DNA from: a virus
Direction: 5' to 3' (one strand)
IMG/VR virus record: IMGVR_UViG_3300030943_001532
Location: 1 to 28,933 of that record
DNA length: 28,933 nt
Both the position numbers and the translations under genes were made by a program. Each line of letters begins with the position of its first letter. Positions within the stretch are counted from its first letter, which is position 1. Shown here one piece after another: positions 1-8,943 of the stretch. A model generated the notes under the pieces. That model was not told where the DNA came from. It ran no database searches and saw only the letters and a list, made by a program, of their open reading frames with translations.

Positions 1-2264
1 GCTGAAATATTTCCTGCAGCTGTGATATTACTTGCCGCCGTAATATTACTTGCTGAAAAGGCAACATCAGTACGATTCAAATTTCCAGCGTGCCAATAAT
101 CAGAACGTCCATTTAATTGACCGGCATTGCTCGCTGTTGCAGCATTGCCAGTTGTATTCTGATTCCAGGTTGGCACAGTTCCCCCAATTTCACTATAATT
201 ATATGATGGTTTAGTACTTGCCTTCGCCCAAGCGTAAATTGTTGGATCCGTTTCCGTATAACTTGTTAAATAACTTCCTGCCGGTTGTTTTGCATTCCAA
301 TATGCTTTTTCTGTATCGGTTGTAAATCTATTACTTGCATCCTGAGTAATGATGGACGCAGGATGATTTGCCGGATGTGAATAATTTGTGTAACCGGCAG
401 GATTTGAACTTGAGTAAGGAGTAAACCCTAAAGCCCCTGTCACTTGCCCTGATGTTATACCAGTAAGATAACCCATGGAAGTCCACGGAGTGCCTGTTAC
501 ATATCCCATACTTGTCCATGGAGTTCCTGTTACATAGGTTCCCTTCAACTGATAAGTATTTGCAGCCCTTTGTCTACTCAATACACTAACATTTGTTGTA
601 TCTAAAGAAATAGTCCCCGCACTTGTTATAACTCCTCCCGTCAATCCTAAACCAGTACTAACACTGGTAACACCTGCTCCTGGTATTTGAGAAACTAAAG
701 CTAATGTTCCACCGCTTGAAGGCAACGTCACATTATGGGAAGCTATGTCTGTGGGAGCTAATAATATAGTTTGCCCAGTGCCACTATGCAGGGTCAGATT
801 AGATCCTTCCAACCATCCTTGAGTCACTATATTTGTGGAAGCATTAATTCCAGTTCCACTAATATTCCCTGCTGCATCCCTTCTAACAATCATATTCGGG
901 GTTGCAGAATACGTTGCGCCATGAACATTTCCTGTAACATCTAATGAATGAGCTTTAGGGGCATAAGTATTAGCCGCTCTTTGTCTTGAAAGAATCACTG
1001 TACTTGCCGTATCCACTAATAATATTCCTGCAGTAACAATAGTACCTCCACTCAAACCAAGTCCACTTCCTACTGAAGTAACCGTTCCTGTATTTGCCGT
1101 AGCTCCTGCTGCAATATTATCCAATTTGACTTTGTCCGCTGATGTCATGAATCCGTCTACTGTTGTAGTTACATCAGCATGAGCCGTTCCTCCTGATCCT
1201 ACATGTGCTATTGGGGTATATAATCCAGAATGATTCCCCCAACCATATGCCGTATTCCAATCTGTAGAAGTTCCCCCAGCGGCGGTTATTGTAGTTCCTA
1301 CTGTCAAAGCACCTTGAGCAAATATATTTTGCGCTCTTGTATCTTGATATGTACTATTTGCAATATTTACAAACTTAAATTCAGAATCCGATTGAATCAG
1401 TCCAGTATTAAAAATAACATTAGTTGGAAAGTTAACATACTGTTTTGGTAATGATGTTAAGTCATATTCAGCCCCCATTGTTATGCCTGTAAAAAAAGTG
1501 GGCGTAGGATATGCTGATTGACAAGTTACTTTAATACTTATCCCATTATTGAAAGTTGTCCTATGAGAAATTGGTATATCATAAGTCGATGTAGCTGCAT
1601 TCCAATATATATCCCCTATTGCAAATTGAGCAGGAGTTTTATCGAATGCTTCTGTAATTCTGCTTGTATTATTCCAAAGTACATTACCAGTATTTAGCCC
1701 CATGGCAAACAACTTTGTAAGTCTCCCATTGGCATTAGCCCCACCATAATGTGCAGTAATCTCTACTTCGATGGTCCCGGCAAAACCAATATTAGGTAAT
1801 TGTATATTTACCGCGCGGTTTGCTAATGAACCAGTAAATAAGTAAAAGAATACTTTTTGCGAATACTTGCTATCATTAATTATACCATTTAAAGTAGAAT
1901 AATCAGTAACAGTAAAAGTATTGTTAATACTAGTAGCCCCGCTAATACTCCCACCCGTCACCGGAAAATAAATACCTGTATGTAAGTGATCCCCATAAGC
2001 CGCTGTGGTATGAGTAATTCCAAATCCCGGAAAAGAAACCTCCCTAATATCGACCCCCAAAGTACAGGTAGCAATTGTTTTAGTCCCTAAAAGAGGAGAT
2101 AAAACAATATACTCCTGTCCTGTGGCATTGTTTATTATTTTTGTGCTAATTGATAGATTGCTCCCAAAAGGAGTTACATCATTTATAACTTTCAGGATCA
2201 ATGTTGGAGATGCTGAAACAAAGAGTACCCATAAAATAAACAAAAATAATATAGATTTTTTCAT
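1..2264 (-). CDS. Modular tail-fibre protein, C-terminus beyond window (partial)
   Basis: Open for 754 codons from ATG at 2264 to the left edge without a stop, so the C-terminus is missing. The N-terminus (MKKSILFLFILWVLF) is a signal-peptide-like basic then hydrophobic segment. Residues about 76-95 contain SFPGFGxTHTxAAxGDHxH, also present in the fibre gene at 2945-4366. Later come repetitive fibre modules: a WGNHSGLY element, a TSADKVKLDNIAAGAT element typical of phage tail-fibre shafts, two diverged copies of a roughly 43-residue unit ending LSRQRAANTY, a tandem 11-residue repeat YVTGTPWTSMG, and ITQDASNRFTTDTEK. It is Thr/Ser/Gly/Asn-rich and poor in charged residues, as trimeric fibres are. 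It lies 21 nt after the preceding gene, as last visible member of the fibre operon. Likely role: host-recognition or side fibre; the tip cannot be seen. The fibre call is firm, the receptor unknown. Confidence 0.8.
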   Translation of the reverse strand, partial: MKKSILFLFILWVLFVSASPTLILKVINDVTPFGSNLSISTKIINNATGQEYIVLSPLLGTKTIATCTLGVDIREVSFPGFGITHTTAAYGDHLHTGIYFPVTGGSISGATSINNTFTVTDYSTLNGIINDSKYSQKVFFYLFTGSLANRAVNIQLPNIGFAGTIEVEITAHYGGANANGRLTKLFAMGLNTGNVLWNNTSRITEAFDKTPAQFAIGDIYWNAATSTYDIPISHRTTFNNGISIKVTCQSAYPTPTFFTGITMGAEYDLTSLPKQYVNFPTNVIFNTGLIQSDSEFKFVNIANSTYQDTRAQNIFAQGALTVGTTITAAGGTSTDWNTAYGWGNHSGLYTPIAHVGSGGTAHADVTTTVDGFMTSADKVKLDNIAAGATANTGTVTSVGSGLGLSGGTIVTAGILLVDTASTVILSRQRAANTYAPKAHSLDVTGNVHGATYSATPNMIVRRDAAGNISGTGINASTNIVTQGWLEGSNLTLHSGTGQTILLAPTDIASHNVTLPSSGGTLALVSQIPGAGVTSVSTGLGLTGGVITSAGTISLDTTNVSVLSRQRAANTYQLKGTYVTGTPWTSMGYVTGTPWTSMGYLTGITSGQVTGALGFTPYSSSNPAGYTNYSHPANHPASIITQDASNRFTTDTEKAYWNAKQPAGSYLTSYTETDPTIYAWAKASTKPSYNYSEIGGTVPTWNQNTTGNAATASNAGQLNGRSDYWHAGNLNRTDVAFSASNITAASNITAAGNIS
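470..535 (-). repeat. Tandem 33-nt coding repeat in fibre gene
   Basis: Two adjacent 33-nt units encode YVTGTPWTSMG twice in frame within the partial fibre gene. The copies differ at a few positions. Such short in-frame repeats lengthen or shorten fibre shafts. Confidence 0.75.
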
Positions 2265-2285
2265 GATTAAAAAAATAAGGTTTGA

Positions 2286-2939
2286 TTAATAAGAGTACTC
2301 AACTAAAATCTTATCATACTGACCAATTGTTGATCCAATACGGATTCGATTGCCCCCCACAATAATCCATTGTGTGGTTGATTTAAGAACCGATCCATTT
2401 ACTGAAACAGTGATAGTCCCCACAATAGGCGTTTGGGATAGCGTAAAATGGTAATGGTTTACCGCAGCACTATCAGCCGTTGCCATCTCCATTTCATCCA
2501 CCTTTGCTATTTTCACCAATGCCGCTGTTGCCGCTTGATTACCGTTCAGTTTATTGACGGCTTGTACAATATTATCCGTTGCAGCCACGGTTCCTGCGGC
2601 CGAAGAATAACCGGTTAACACCTTCCCAATCACCGCCGCATTCGTAACCGTTGTTGCATTCCCTACGCTGGTAACCTCACCGGTTAGATTGATGACAGTT
2701 GCCGCATTTAATTGTGTAAAAGAAGCCGTGGCTGTAGTCAGCGTAGCGGTGTTAATAACTCCTGCCGTCGCCACCCAGTATTTTCCGTCCGCAATATTAT
2801 AAACCTTTGTCCCGATTGGAAGATTTACACCAAAAGCAGTTGTAGCATTTTGAATCCGCATATCTGCTACTGCGGTTAATTGCCCGAATGAATACCCACT
2901 CAAGAGCAAAAACACAAAAACAATCAATAATTTCTTCAT
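2286..2939 (-). CDS. Small fibre-like protein with signal peptide
   Basis: 217 residues. Residues 1-20 form a textbook Bacteroidota Sec signal (MKKLLIVFVFLLLSGYSFGQ, cleavage expected after FG/Q). The mature part is Ala/Thr/Val-rich with low complexity (NTATLTTATASFTQL, GEVTSVGNATTVTNAAV), like phage fibre shafts. The C-terminal 50 residues form a compact module, VSVNGSVLKSTTQW then IRIGSTIGQYDKILVEYSY, matching in pattern the C-termini of the genes at 2945 and 4369 (visible core: V-x-NG-x-L, W, hydrophobic strand, YD). It starts 5 nt after the upstream stop, so it is translationally clustered in the fibre operon. Likely an accessory fibre or tip protein; no enzyme motif seen. Export by Sec would be odd for a virion component. 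Confidence 0.65.
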   Translation of the reverse strand: MKKLLIVFVFLLLSGYSFGQLTAVADMRIQNATTAFGVNLPIGTKVYNIADGKYWVATAGVINTATLTTATASFTQLNAATVINLTGEVTSVGNATTVTNAAVIGKVLTGYSSAAGTVAATDNIVQAVNKLNGNQAATAALVKIAKVDEMEMATADSAAVNHYHFTLSQTPIVGTITVSVNGSVLKSTTQWIIVGGNRIRIGSTIGQYDKILVEYSY

Positions 2940-2944
2940 GATAA

Positions 2945-4366
2945 TTAATTTTGAATTTTTAAAACATCGTATAATTTGGGATCAATATATAGAGTGATCG
3001 ACGTGGTTCCCCACCCCGTCCATCGCGAATTGTTAAGTAAATAACCATTATAAAATACCTGGGCAGTTGATTTTAGAGTAAAGGGTAATGAATAAGTATA
3101 CACTCCATTACTCACCGATTGTTCGAAAAAGGCGAGTGCCTCTTGTTTCGCAGTCCATGCACTTTTTTCCGTGTCGGTTACAAACCTGTTGGAAGCATCC
3201 TGCGTAATTGCAGAGGCATTGTGGGAATGGTCTCCATTTGCTGCCAGTGTATGAGTTGTGCCAAATCCAGGAAAGCTTACAGTTGATGACGGCGCATAAT
3301 TGGTGCTTACCGAAATTGTACCATCACCCGTAACGGAAACGCCGGAACCAATTTTTACACCTCCCAATACAGCAGATGTGGAATAGGGCAAAGTGTAATC
3401 CGTTCCGGGTATTTTTTCCCAAATGGTGCCATTGTATTGTGCTTTATCTCCAACCGCAAAAGTTTGTCCCAATGCCGTTCCTGCAGTAGTACACCTGTAA
3501 TACCATCCTGTTGTTCCAGTTCCATTTGCTAGTGTTGGGGAATTTGTATTTGCATTCCATACACCTTTATACACATCACCCCCCATTGTCGAGGGATCGT
3601 TCATATATACAATATTTTTATTTGAATCGAGGGCAAGCCATTTCGATGGTATTCCCTTCGATAATAAAATAGTATCTATATTTATTTGGAACTTTTTATT
3701 ATAATCGTCTATAATTAAGTTTTGACCGTGGTAATCATCTTCTGTTTTAGTTTCCCCAATTCGGATTGGGAACGCCCTTTTTTGATCAAATGGATAACTT
3801 AGGTACGTAGTTAAATATAATTCATTATTTGCACCTATACCTAAACCGGCTTGATAAGTATGTTGATCTGATTTATTATAATGCTCAAAACTGATACCGG
3901 CATTGCTTAACGCACTTGATTCCGTATAAAATTCATCATCATAGGTAGTCTTAAAAACCCCGGCACTTATTCTTCCATCTAAGTATACCCAATTCTCATA
4001 ATTGTATACCATATTACCATAAATATCCCCATTATAAAAATAAGCATAGCCAGGATTTTCTGATTTTTTAGATGGGTAAGGTGCATATTTATACCCATCC
4101 CAATGTAATATATCATCCGATATGGATGGGATACTACTTCTTTTATACCAGTTACCCCATTGTCCGGTTATTGACCGGAACCTGACCGAATCAGTTGTTT
4201 GTTCAAAATAGGCAATCGAATCTTTTTTCAATTCGGTACCCTTCCAGACAAATTTGTCGCCGGCGGTCAGTTTTGTTGTTGCTTCAACCGTATATCCTTT
4301 ATATGCCTGCGAATAAGCAATCATTGTAAACAAAAGGGCAAGTGCAGATAATAGAATTTTTTTCAT
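2945..4366 (-). CDS. Modular tail-fibre protein with signal peptide
   Basis: 473 residues, starting MKKILLSALALLFTMIAYSQ, a Sec signal with a Bacteroidota-style SQ cleavage region. Residues 25-260 are of unknown fold with many Tyr/Asn and short repeats of FYNG/YKG type. Residues 265-320 (YKGVWNANTNSPTL, GWYYRCTTAGT, VGDKAQYNGTIWEKI) form a carbohydrate-binding-like fibre module common in phage fibres. Residues about 365-412 contain SFPGFGTTHT and ITQDASNRFVTDTEK, shared with the fibre gene at 1-2264. The C-terminus (VFYNGYLLNNSRW then ITLYIDPKLYDVLKIQN) is the same type of cap as in the 2286 gene. It follows the large 986-residue tail protein by 2 nt. Likely a host-range fibre. Fibre assignment good, exact position in the virion unknown. 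Confidence 0.72.
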   Translation of the reverse strand: MKKILLSALALLFTMIAYSQAYKGYTVEATTKLTAGDKFVWKGTELKKDSIAYFEQTTDSVRFRSITGQWGNWYKRSSIPSISDDILHWDGYKYAPYPSKKSENPGYAYFYNGDIYGNMVYNYENWVYLDGRISAGVFKTTYDDEFYTESSALSNAGISFEHYNKSDQHTYQAGLGIGANNELYLTTYLSYPFDQKRAFPIRIGETKTEDDYHGQNLIIDDYNKKFQINIDTILLSKGIPSKWLALDSNKNIVYMNDPSTMGGDVYKGVWNANTNSPTLANGTGTTGWYYRCTTAGTALGQTFAVGDKAQYNGTIWEKIPGTDYTLPYSTSAVLGGVKIGSGVSVTGDGTISVSTNYAPSSTVSFPGFGTTHTLAANGDHSHNASAITQDASNRFVTDTEKSAWTAKQEALAFFEQSVSNGVYTYSLPFTLKSTAQVFYNGYLLNNSRWTGWGTTSITLYIDPKLYDVLKIQN

Positions 4367-4368
4367 GG

Positions 4369-7329
4369 CTAATTTTGTTTAAAATAATATTCAACTTCAA
4401 CCCCTTCAAGGTCTTCGCTTTCGTCGATCGTGAAATTGAAACCTGAAGCGGTAATTGTCAGACCGTAATACAGCACATCCTGGTCGATAAATTTCCCGGG
4501 TGCGACTTCGACCACCCTGTAAACTTTTAAGTTCGACCGGCCAAATGGCACGCCGTTAAATTCCTGCGCAAATTGTTTATTTACTGTGCGTTCTGAAATA
4601 TTTTTGATTGTGGAAAAATCTTCATGTTTTTCGTTAATAACGACATCGGGAGGAACCACCACATTGTTATGTTGATAGCGGATATCGTCGATTGCAAAGT
4701 CGATGTTATTGGGCCAGCTGCCGGCCAGCGAAATTTTGAATTTGTCAACCGCTTGTTTCGAGGGTGCAAAAGTGTACATTGGTAATGCCACCATTTGCCA
4801 GTTTTCGTTACCCGAATTGTAATCGTGCGATTGTGCCGGTGATATCAGTACCCTTCCTGTCATCACGTCGCCGAGGTACGCATCAATCAGTAACATCGTT
4901 CCCGGTAACCATTCAACCGAGCTTTTGAGCATCATTGTCAGGATTCCGCCCTCGACTGTAAGCTGTCCGGGACCCGTAAATGTGAGTACAATATTCGCCG
5001 GGGCATAAGTGGTAACCGCTCGGTTGGTTGGCAAAGTACGATCGTCGAATGCGCGAATGGCGCGCACGCAGAAATTATTGTTTTTGTCGCGGGTGTAGGC
5101 GGTGCCGTTTGCAAAACTGATAGCTCGTGCCCGTTTCCACGAACTTTCAGAACTCGACCAGTATGTTTTTGATCCAAAATTTCCAATCGCAAAGCGGTTA
5201 ATATACATTGCGTTCAGCTCCAGTTCGGCTGGTAAAAAGTAATCGTTGTGCCCTGCAATTATCAGTTGTTTGCAAAATTTGATGGCATGTTCCCGCGCAG
5301 CATCGTTTGCAAGCATAAGCGCCGAGTTTGCAGCGCCGGTTCCAATTTCGACACCCTCGGCACCTGTTGTATAAACCGATACGCCCGAAAGCTGCGACCA
5401 GAATACATCGGTTGCAGCATCATTTTCGGCTGCTACTTCTCCGCTATGTCCGTCGTCGGCAAGCCAGAAAATGACGCCTCCCAGTTCATCGCTTTTGTCG
5501 CCGATGTGCCGTAGCGGAAATTCAACCGCTGAATCGGGAATAGCGATAGCGATTTTAATCCGTTTCGCACCATTGTAAGGGGCATCCGGATATTCGAAAT
5601 CGACGAGACAGTTTGGATCGGCTTGTGCTGAAGTTTGCCATTCGACCACTGCCAGATTTTCGTCGTATATTTTTTCGAGTTGAACGTTTGATGGTTCCGT
5701 TGCACCAGCAGCAATGTAGATAGTCATTACCTCGAGCTCATTTGAGGTGATGATTGGGGTTGTGGGGTTAATGGCCGCGATACCGGTTTTTACACCTAAA
5801 TTTGAAAACTGGTCGAGGTAAAGCATATCTATGCGTGCGAGGTTTGCGTCTGCCGGGGCAAGTATTAGTTGCTTTGCAATTGCAGTATAAAGAACTCCCA
5901 AAATCCGGTATACCATGTTGGTCGACTGGTAGGTCAATCCGCTTGTCCAGACCACCGTGCCGCTAATCAATTCGGTAGTTACATCTGTCGTTGTACCGCC
6001 ATTTACGATGTTGCTGATATATTGTGCAATTTGGTTCCAGGTAATATTATCGATATTGGTTGACGCGGTGGCGCTTAACTTACCATTCAGGTATTTAATC
6101 GTTTTACCGTCGACCAGTCCGGGAAGCGCTCCGCCCCAGAGTTGCGCGAATGACAATACCTGCCACAGGTGCGAAAAAGGACTTTGGACAGCCATCAGCA
6201 GGTTGTCCGAGTATAGAGCCGCAGTCAGTCCCGACAGCAGCTCAGTTAAAAAAAAATCAGCCAACCCCTCCGGCGCTGGTAGCGGTGTGACGATCCGTTC
6301 GAGATTTAGCAATTGCGAATCGGTGCCGATCCGGTAAACAAATTCAAAGTCAGACTCATCTTCGTCGGTTATTGCAACAATTTTCGACGAGATAACGGCA
6401 ATTTGTTTCATCGCACCATCATCGCGGATCAGGTATTTTTTACGCGACAGAAAAAAATCTTTAATCCACTCCGAACTGTATTTATCGAGAAATCCGGTCG
6501 ACTGTTTTATTTCGGGTGCTTTCTCAACATCGTATTCACCAATTGAATCATTGGCATAAATAGCGGTTTTGTGCGACAGTTTCTGATCTTCTTCGGCCTG
6601 TCCGGTGAATGAAATTGAATCGATCGATCCCAACGTATTAAGCCACAAAAATACATGCTCATTTAAATTCGGGTTCCGCAGTTGGTAACGCTGAATGGAC
6701 GTTACCCGCGCTGCATCCACTTCGTACCAGATATCCCATGCCACCACCTGTCCGCTGTGCCCTGCGCCGATCAGAAATGCAGAAACGACACCCCAGCTTG
6801 TATTGACGTAATACATATTTTCCGCGAAAAGGTCAGCATACGTAGTTTGAAAACTGGTACTGTTCGCATAATATGCTTTTATTTTGATTTCGCCTCCTTC
6901 GGTACCCGACCACATTTTCAACCATTCGGGTTGCGTTTGCAAAATAAATTTTTCCTGTGGCTGCCAGGTAAGAAAGTGCGATGCAAGAAACGATGTGGCC
7001 GTTTCTTGTAATTCATCTACACCCCCTTTGATTACCTTAAACTGGATCCCGGTACCACCATCGATTGTTGCAGTGAAAGTTGCGATATCGGAACTGGCAA
7101 TATTAAGCACAAACAGATTATCTGGAATAATCGTGTCGAGCAAACGACTGACAATTTCTTTTATATCAACCGATACCAGGTTAGTGGTATTAGGCTGATA
7201 TTTTTCGCTTAATACCAGGTCGGCATCTTTTCTCAATTCGAAAATTACCTCGGTTGACGAGGTAATTTCGAATGTTTTCAGATTTCCGGCAAATGAAAGC
7301 GTATCGGGTTGTTGGGTGATGGTGCTCAT
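4369..7329 (-). CDS. Large tail-tip/receptor-binding protein with DUF1566/Lcl-like domain
   Basis: 986 residues, no signal peptide. The N-terminal 350 residues look like a tail-tip scaffold (beta-rich, starts STITQQPDTLSFAGN). Residues about 616-762 match the pattern of the DUF1566/Lcl or Fibrobacter-major-domain family, a C-type-lectin-like fold: IFWLADDGHSGE, then YFLPAELELNAMY, YWSSSESSWKRARAISFANG and VRAIRAF. Residues 800-900 resemble a jelly-roll binding module, and the last 60 residues repeat the NG/strand cap seen in neighbouring fibres. It starts 15 nt after the beta-helix gene. Likely role: central fibre or receptor-binding protein whose lectin-like domain contacts a surface glycan or protein. 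C-type-lectin folds are also targets of diversity-generating retroelements, but no reverse transcriptase is visible here. Domain call moderate, tail role good. Confidence 0.68.
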   Translation of the reverse strand: MSTITQQPDTLSFAGNLKTFEITSSTEVIFELRKDADLVLSEKYQPNTTNLVSVDIKEIVSRLLDTIIPDNLFVLNIASSDIATFTATIDGGTGIQFKVIKGGVDELQETATSFLASHFLTWQPQEKFILQTQPEWLKMWSGTEGGEIKIKAYYANSTSFQTTYADLFAENMYYVNTSWGVVSAFLIGAGHSGQVVAWDIWYEVDAARVTSIQRYQLRNPNLNEHVFLWLNTLGSIDSISFTGQAEEDQKLSHKTAIYANDSIGEYDVEKAPEIKQSTGFLDKYSSEWIKDFFLSRKKYLIRDDGAMKQIAVISSKIVAITDEDESDFEFVYRIGTDSQLLNLERIVTPLPAPEGLADFFLTELLSGLTAALYSDNLLMAVQSPFSHLWQVLSFAQLWGGALPGLVDGKTIKYLNGKLSATASTNIDNITWNQIAQYISNIVNGGTTTDVTTELISGTVVWTSGLTYQSTNMVYRILGVLYTAIAKQLILAPADANLARIDMLYLDQFSNLGVKTGIAAINPTTPIITSNELEVMTIYIAAGATEPSNVQLEKIYDENLAVVEWQTSAQADPNCLVDFEYPDAPYNGAKRIKIAIAIPDSAVEFPLRHIGDKSDELGGVIFWLADDGHSGEVAAENDAATDVFWSQLSGVSVYTTGAEGVEIGTGAANSALMLANDAAREHAIKFCKQLIIAGHNDYFLPAELELNAMYINRFAIGNFGSKTYWSSSESSWKRARAISFANGTAYTRDKNNNFCVRAIRAFDDRTLPTNRAVTTYAPANIVLTFTGPGQLTVEGGILTMMLKSSVEWLPGTMLLIDAYLGDVMTGRVLISPAQSHDYNSGNENWQMVALPMYTFAPSKQAVDKFKISLAGSWPNNIDFAIDDIRYQHNNVVVPPDVVINEKHEDFSTIKNISERTVNKQFAQEFNGVPFGRSNLKVYRVVEVAPGKFIDQDVLYYGLTITASGFNFTIDESEDLEGVEVEYYFKQN

Positions 7330-7344
7330 ATCGTCAATGTTTTT

Positions 7345-8943
7345 CTAATTATCAGTCAATATTTTGCCATCGACCATTATCATTTCACCTTGGTGATAAA
7401 TTGGCAGGTTGGTATGTTCGACCGGGATGGTTTCGATGTATTCGAAAGCGCCAATATCGGGTAGACCTACAATTTTGTTACCTGAAAAATCGGTTGTTAA
7501 GCCCACATTTGCGCCCATGTTAATTACCGGACTGTTACCATCTGGCTTATACTCTGTGTTTATTTTTGGATCTACACTTAACGAATGTCCATCTTGTCCT
7601 GTGGCTGATTTATAGGCCGAAAATGTTATCGAAGTATTTAGATTGTAAATCCTTAAAGCCCGTGTATTATAAAAAAGATTGTAGTCAGAAGTGAAAGTAT
7701 TGGTTCCAATCCTGAAAATGTCATACGATGCCTGTTCATTTGAAATAATACAGTTTTTTATTGTATAATTTCCTTCGCCTTGTAATACTATTGCACCCCG
7801 TTGTGATGTGGATGACGAATTTGCGTCAATCACAGAGTTGAATAACTTAACATCGCAAACATACATTGAAGGGTTAGCGTCACTCGAAGGGTTTGAATAA
7901 AAATTAACTCCAGAACTATTTATCATTCCACCTGAAGCACCATCCTGATTCGAATAAATCAATAAATTGTAAGCTAACACATTTCTGGAACCGCTCACCC
8001 TGAAACCCGTTTGATTATTCCGCATAATTCCTCTTCTGACGATTGCACCATCAGTATCATCAATCCATATACCGGTTTCAAAGGTCCATTCTGTTCCCAG
8101 GCAATTGCTTTCAGATATGAAATCCTCAATAACGATGTTGTATGAAAAATTTTCAATTTGAACACCAGATGCTGCATTATCATGTGAGTGAAAATTTTTA
8201 AATGTGGCTTTCCTCACTCCCCAGGTATTAATCCCTTGGCGTAAATTGTGGTCTGTCTCAACACCGTCAACAATAATATTTCTGCTTATTGTTGCTGTAT
8301 CTCTTATCGTCATTCCCGACTGTTGTACATTGATACCATCAATTGATCCATGTGAATAGCGTCCGCCAATTACGGATATTCCGTTCATCTTTGCGCCAAT
8401 CAAAAGAGGATAAAGACCTCCGATAGATTGAACATTTTTTAATGTAATATCAGAACCCCAGTCTGTAACACCTCCTATGTATATTCCTTTGCCTGAACCC
8501 ATGGCATAAGTAGAATATACCGGAAGTGTCGAAGTCATATTCATTATCTCAATATGATTGCAAGTTTCTAAATGAATATTTTCCTGAACAGCGTTTTGGC
8601 AATTGATTCCTGAAATACTTAAATGGTTTTTTTTAATAGCATATATGCAATAATTCCGTGTGGCTTGTGCGTCAATGACTACATTATCGCTTCCGTAATT
8701 TTTTAAAACAATCGGATTTCCCTCCGTGCCTGAAGAGGGGAAAGAAACAGATTCGTTATAAGTTCCTTCCTTCACAAAGACCGTATCACCGGCCAAAGCA
8801 ACACTCAGGGCTTTTGCGATTGTGAGATAAGGCGAAGAATAGGTACCCGAATTGCTGTTGCTTCCAGTTTTGGCCACGTAACGATTTGTTGCCTGGGTAT
8901 TCAAGCAAATAAGAAGAAGTAATATCGTGATGATTTTTACCAT
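7345..8943 (-). CDS. Right-handed parallel beta-helix protein, candidate depolymerase/tailspike
   Basis: 532 residues from the ATG at 8943. This start is preferred over one 24 nt upstream because its ATG overlaps the previous stop (ATGGTAA) and directly begins a signal-like segment (MVKIITILLLLICLNTQA). After it comes NRYVAKTGSNSNSGTYSSPY and GDTVFVKEGTYNE, the standard opening of pectate-lyase-like beta-helices (DUF1565 type). Residues 100-420 show repeated N-x-I/V strands such as NIIVDGVETDHN and NIVIEDFISESN. The end, SPVINMGANVGL ... GLPDIGAFEY, is the usual end of Bacteroidota beta-helix proteins with a choice-of-anchor-Q-like segment. Likely binds or cleaves surface polysaccharide; catalytic residues cannot be assigned by eye. 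The signal peptide makes a secreted or surface role possible too. Confidence 0.72.
   Translation of the reverse strand: MVKIITILLLLICLNTQATNRYVAKTGSNSNSGTYSSPYLTIAKALSVALAGDTVFVKEGTYNESVSFPSSGTEGNPIVLKNYGSDNVVIDAQATRNYCIYAIKKNHLSISGINCQNAVQENIHLETCNHIEIMNMTSTLPVYSTYAMGSGKGIYIGGVTDWGSDITLKNVQSIGGLYPLLIGAKMNGISVIGGRYSHGSIDGINVQQSGMTIRDTATISRNIIVDGVETDHNLRQGINTWGVRKATFKNFHSHDNAASGVQIENFSYNIVIEDFISESNCLGTEWTFETGIWIDDTDGAIVRRGIMRNNQTGFRVSGSRNVLAYNLLIYSNQDGASGGMINSSGVNFYSNPSSDANPSMYVCDVKLFNSVIDANSSSTSQRGAIVLQGEGNYTIKNCIISNEQASYDIFRIGTNTFTSDYNLFYNTRALRIYNLNTSITFSAYKSATGQDGHSLSVDPKINTEYKPDGNSPVINMGANVGLTTDFSGNKIVGLPDIGAFEYIETIPVEHTNLPIYHQGEMIMVDGKILTDN

Noticed and set aside
5040-5170. Diversity-generating retroelement variable region
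   Set aside because: The lectin-like signature fits, but no reverse transcriptase, accessory gene or template repeat is visible in the window; kept only as a check.
4581-6546. Many reading frames of 60-126 codons on both strands inside the 986-residue tail gene
   Set aside because: They are shadows of a long well-formed gene; none shows domain features of its own.
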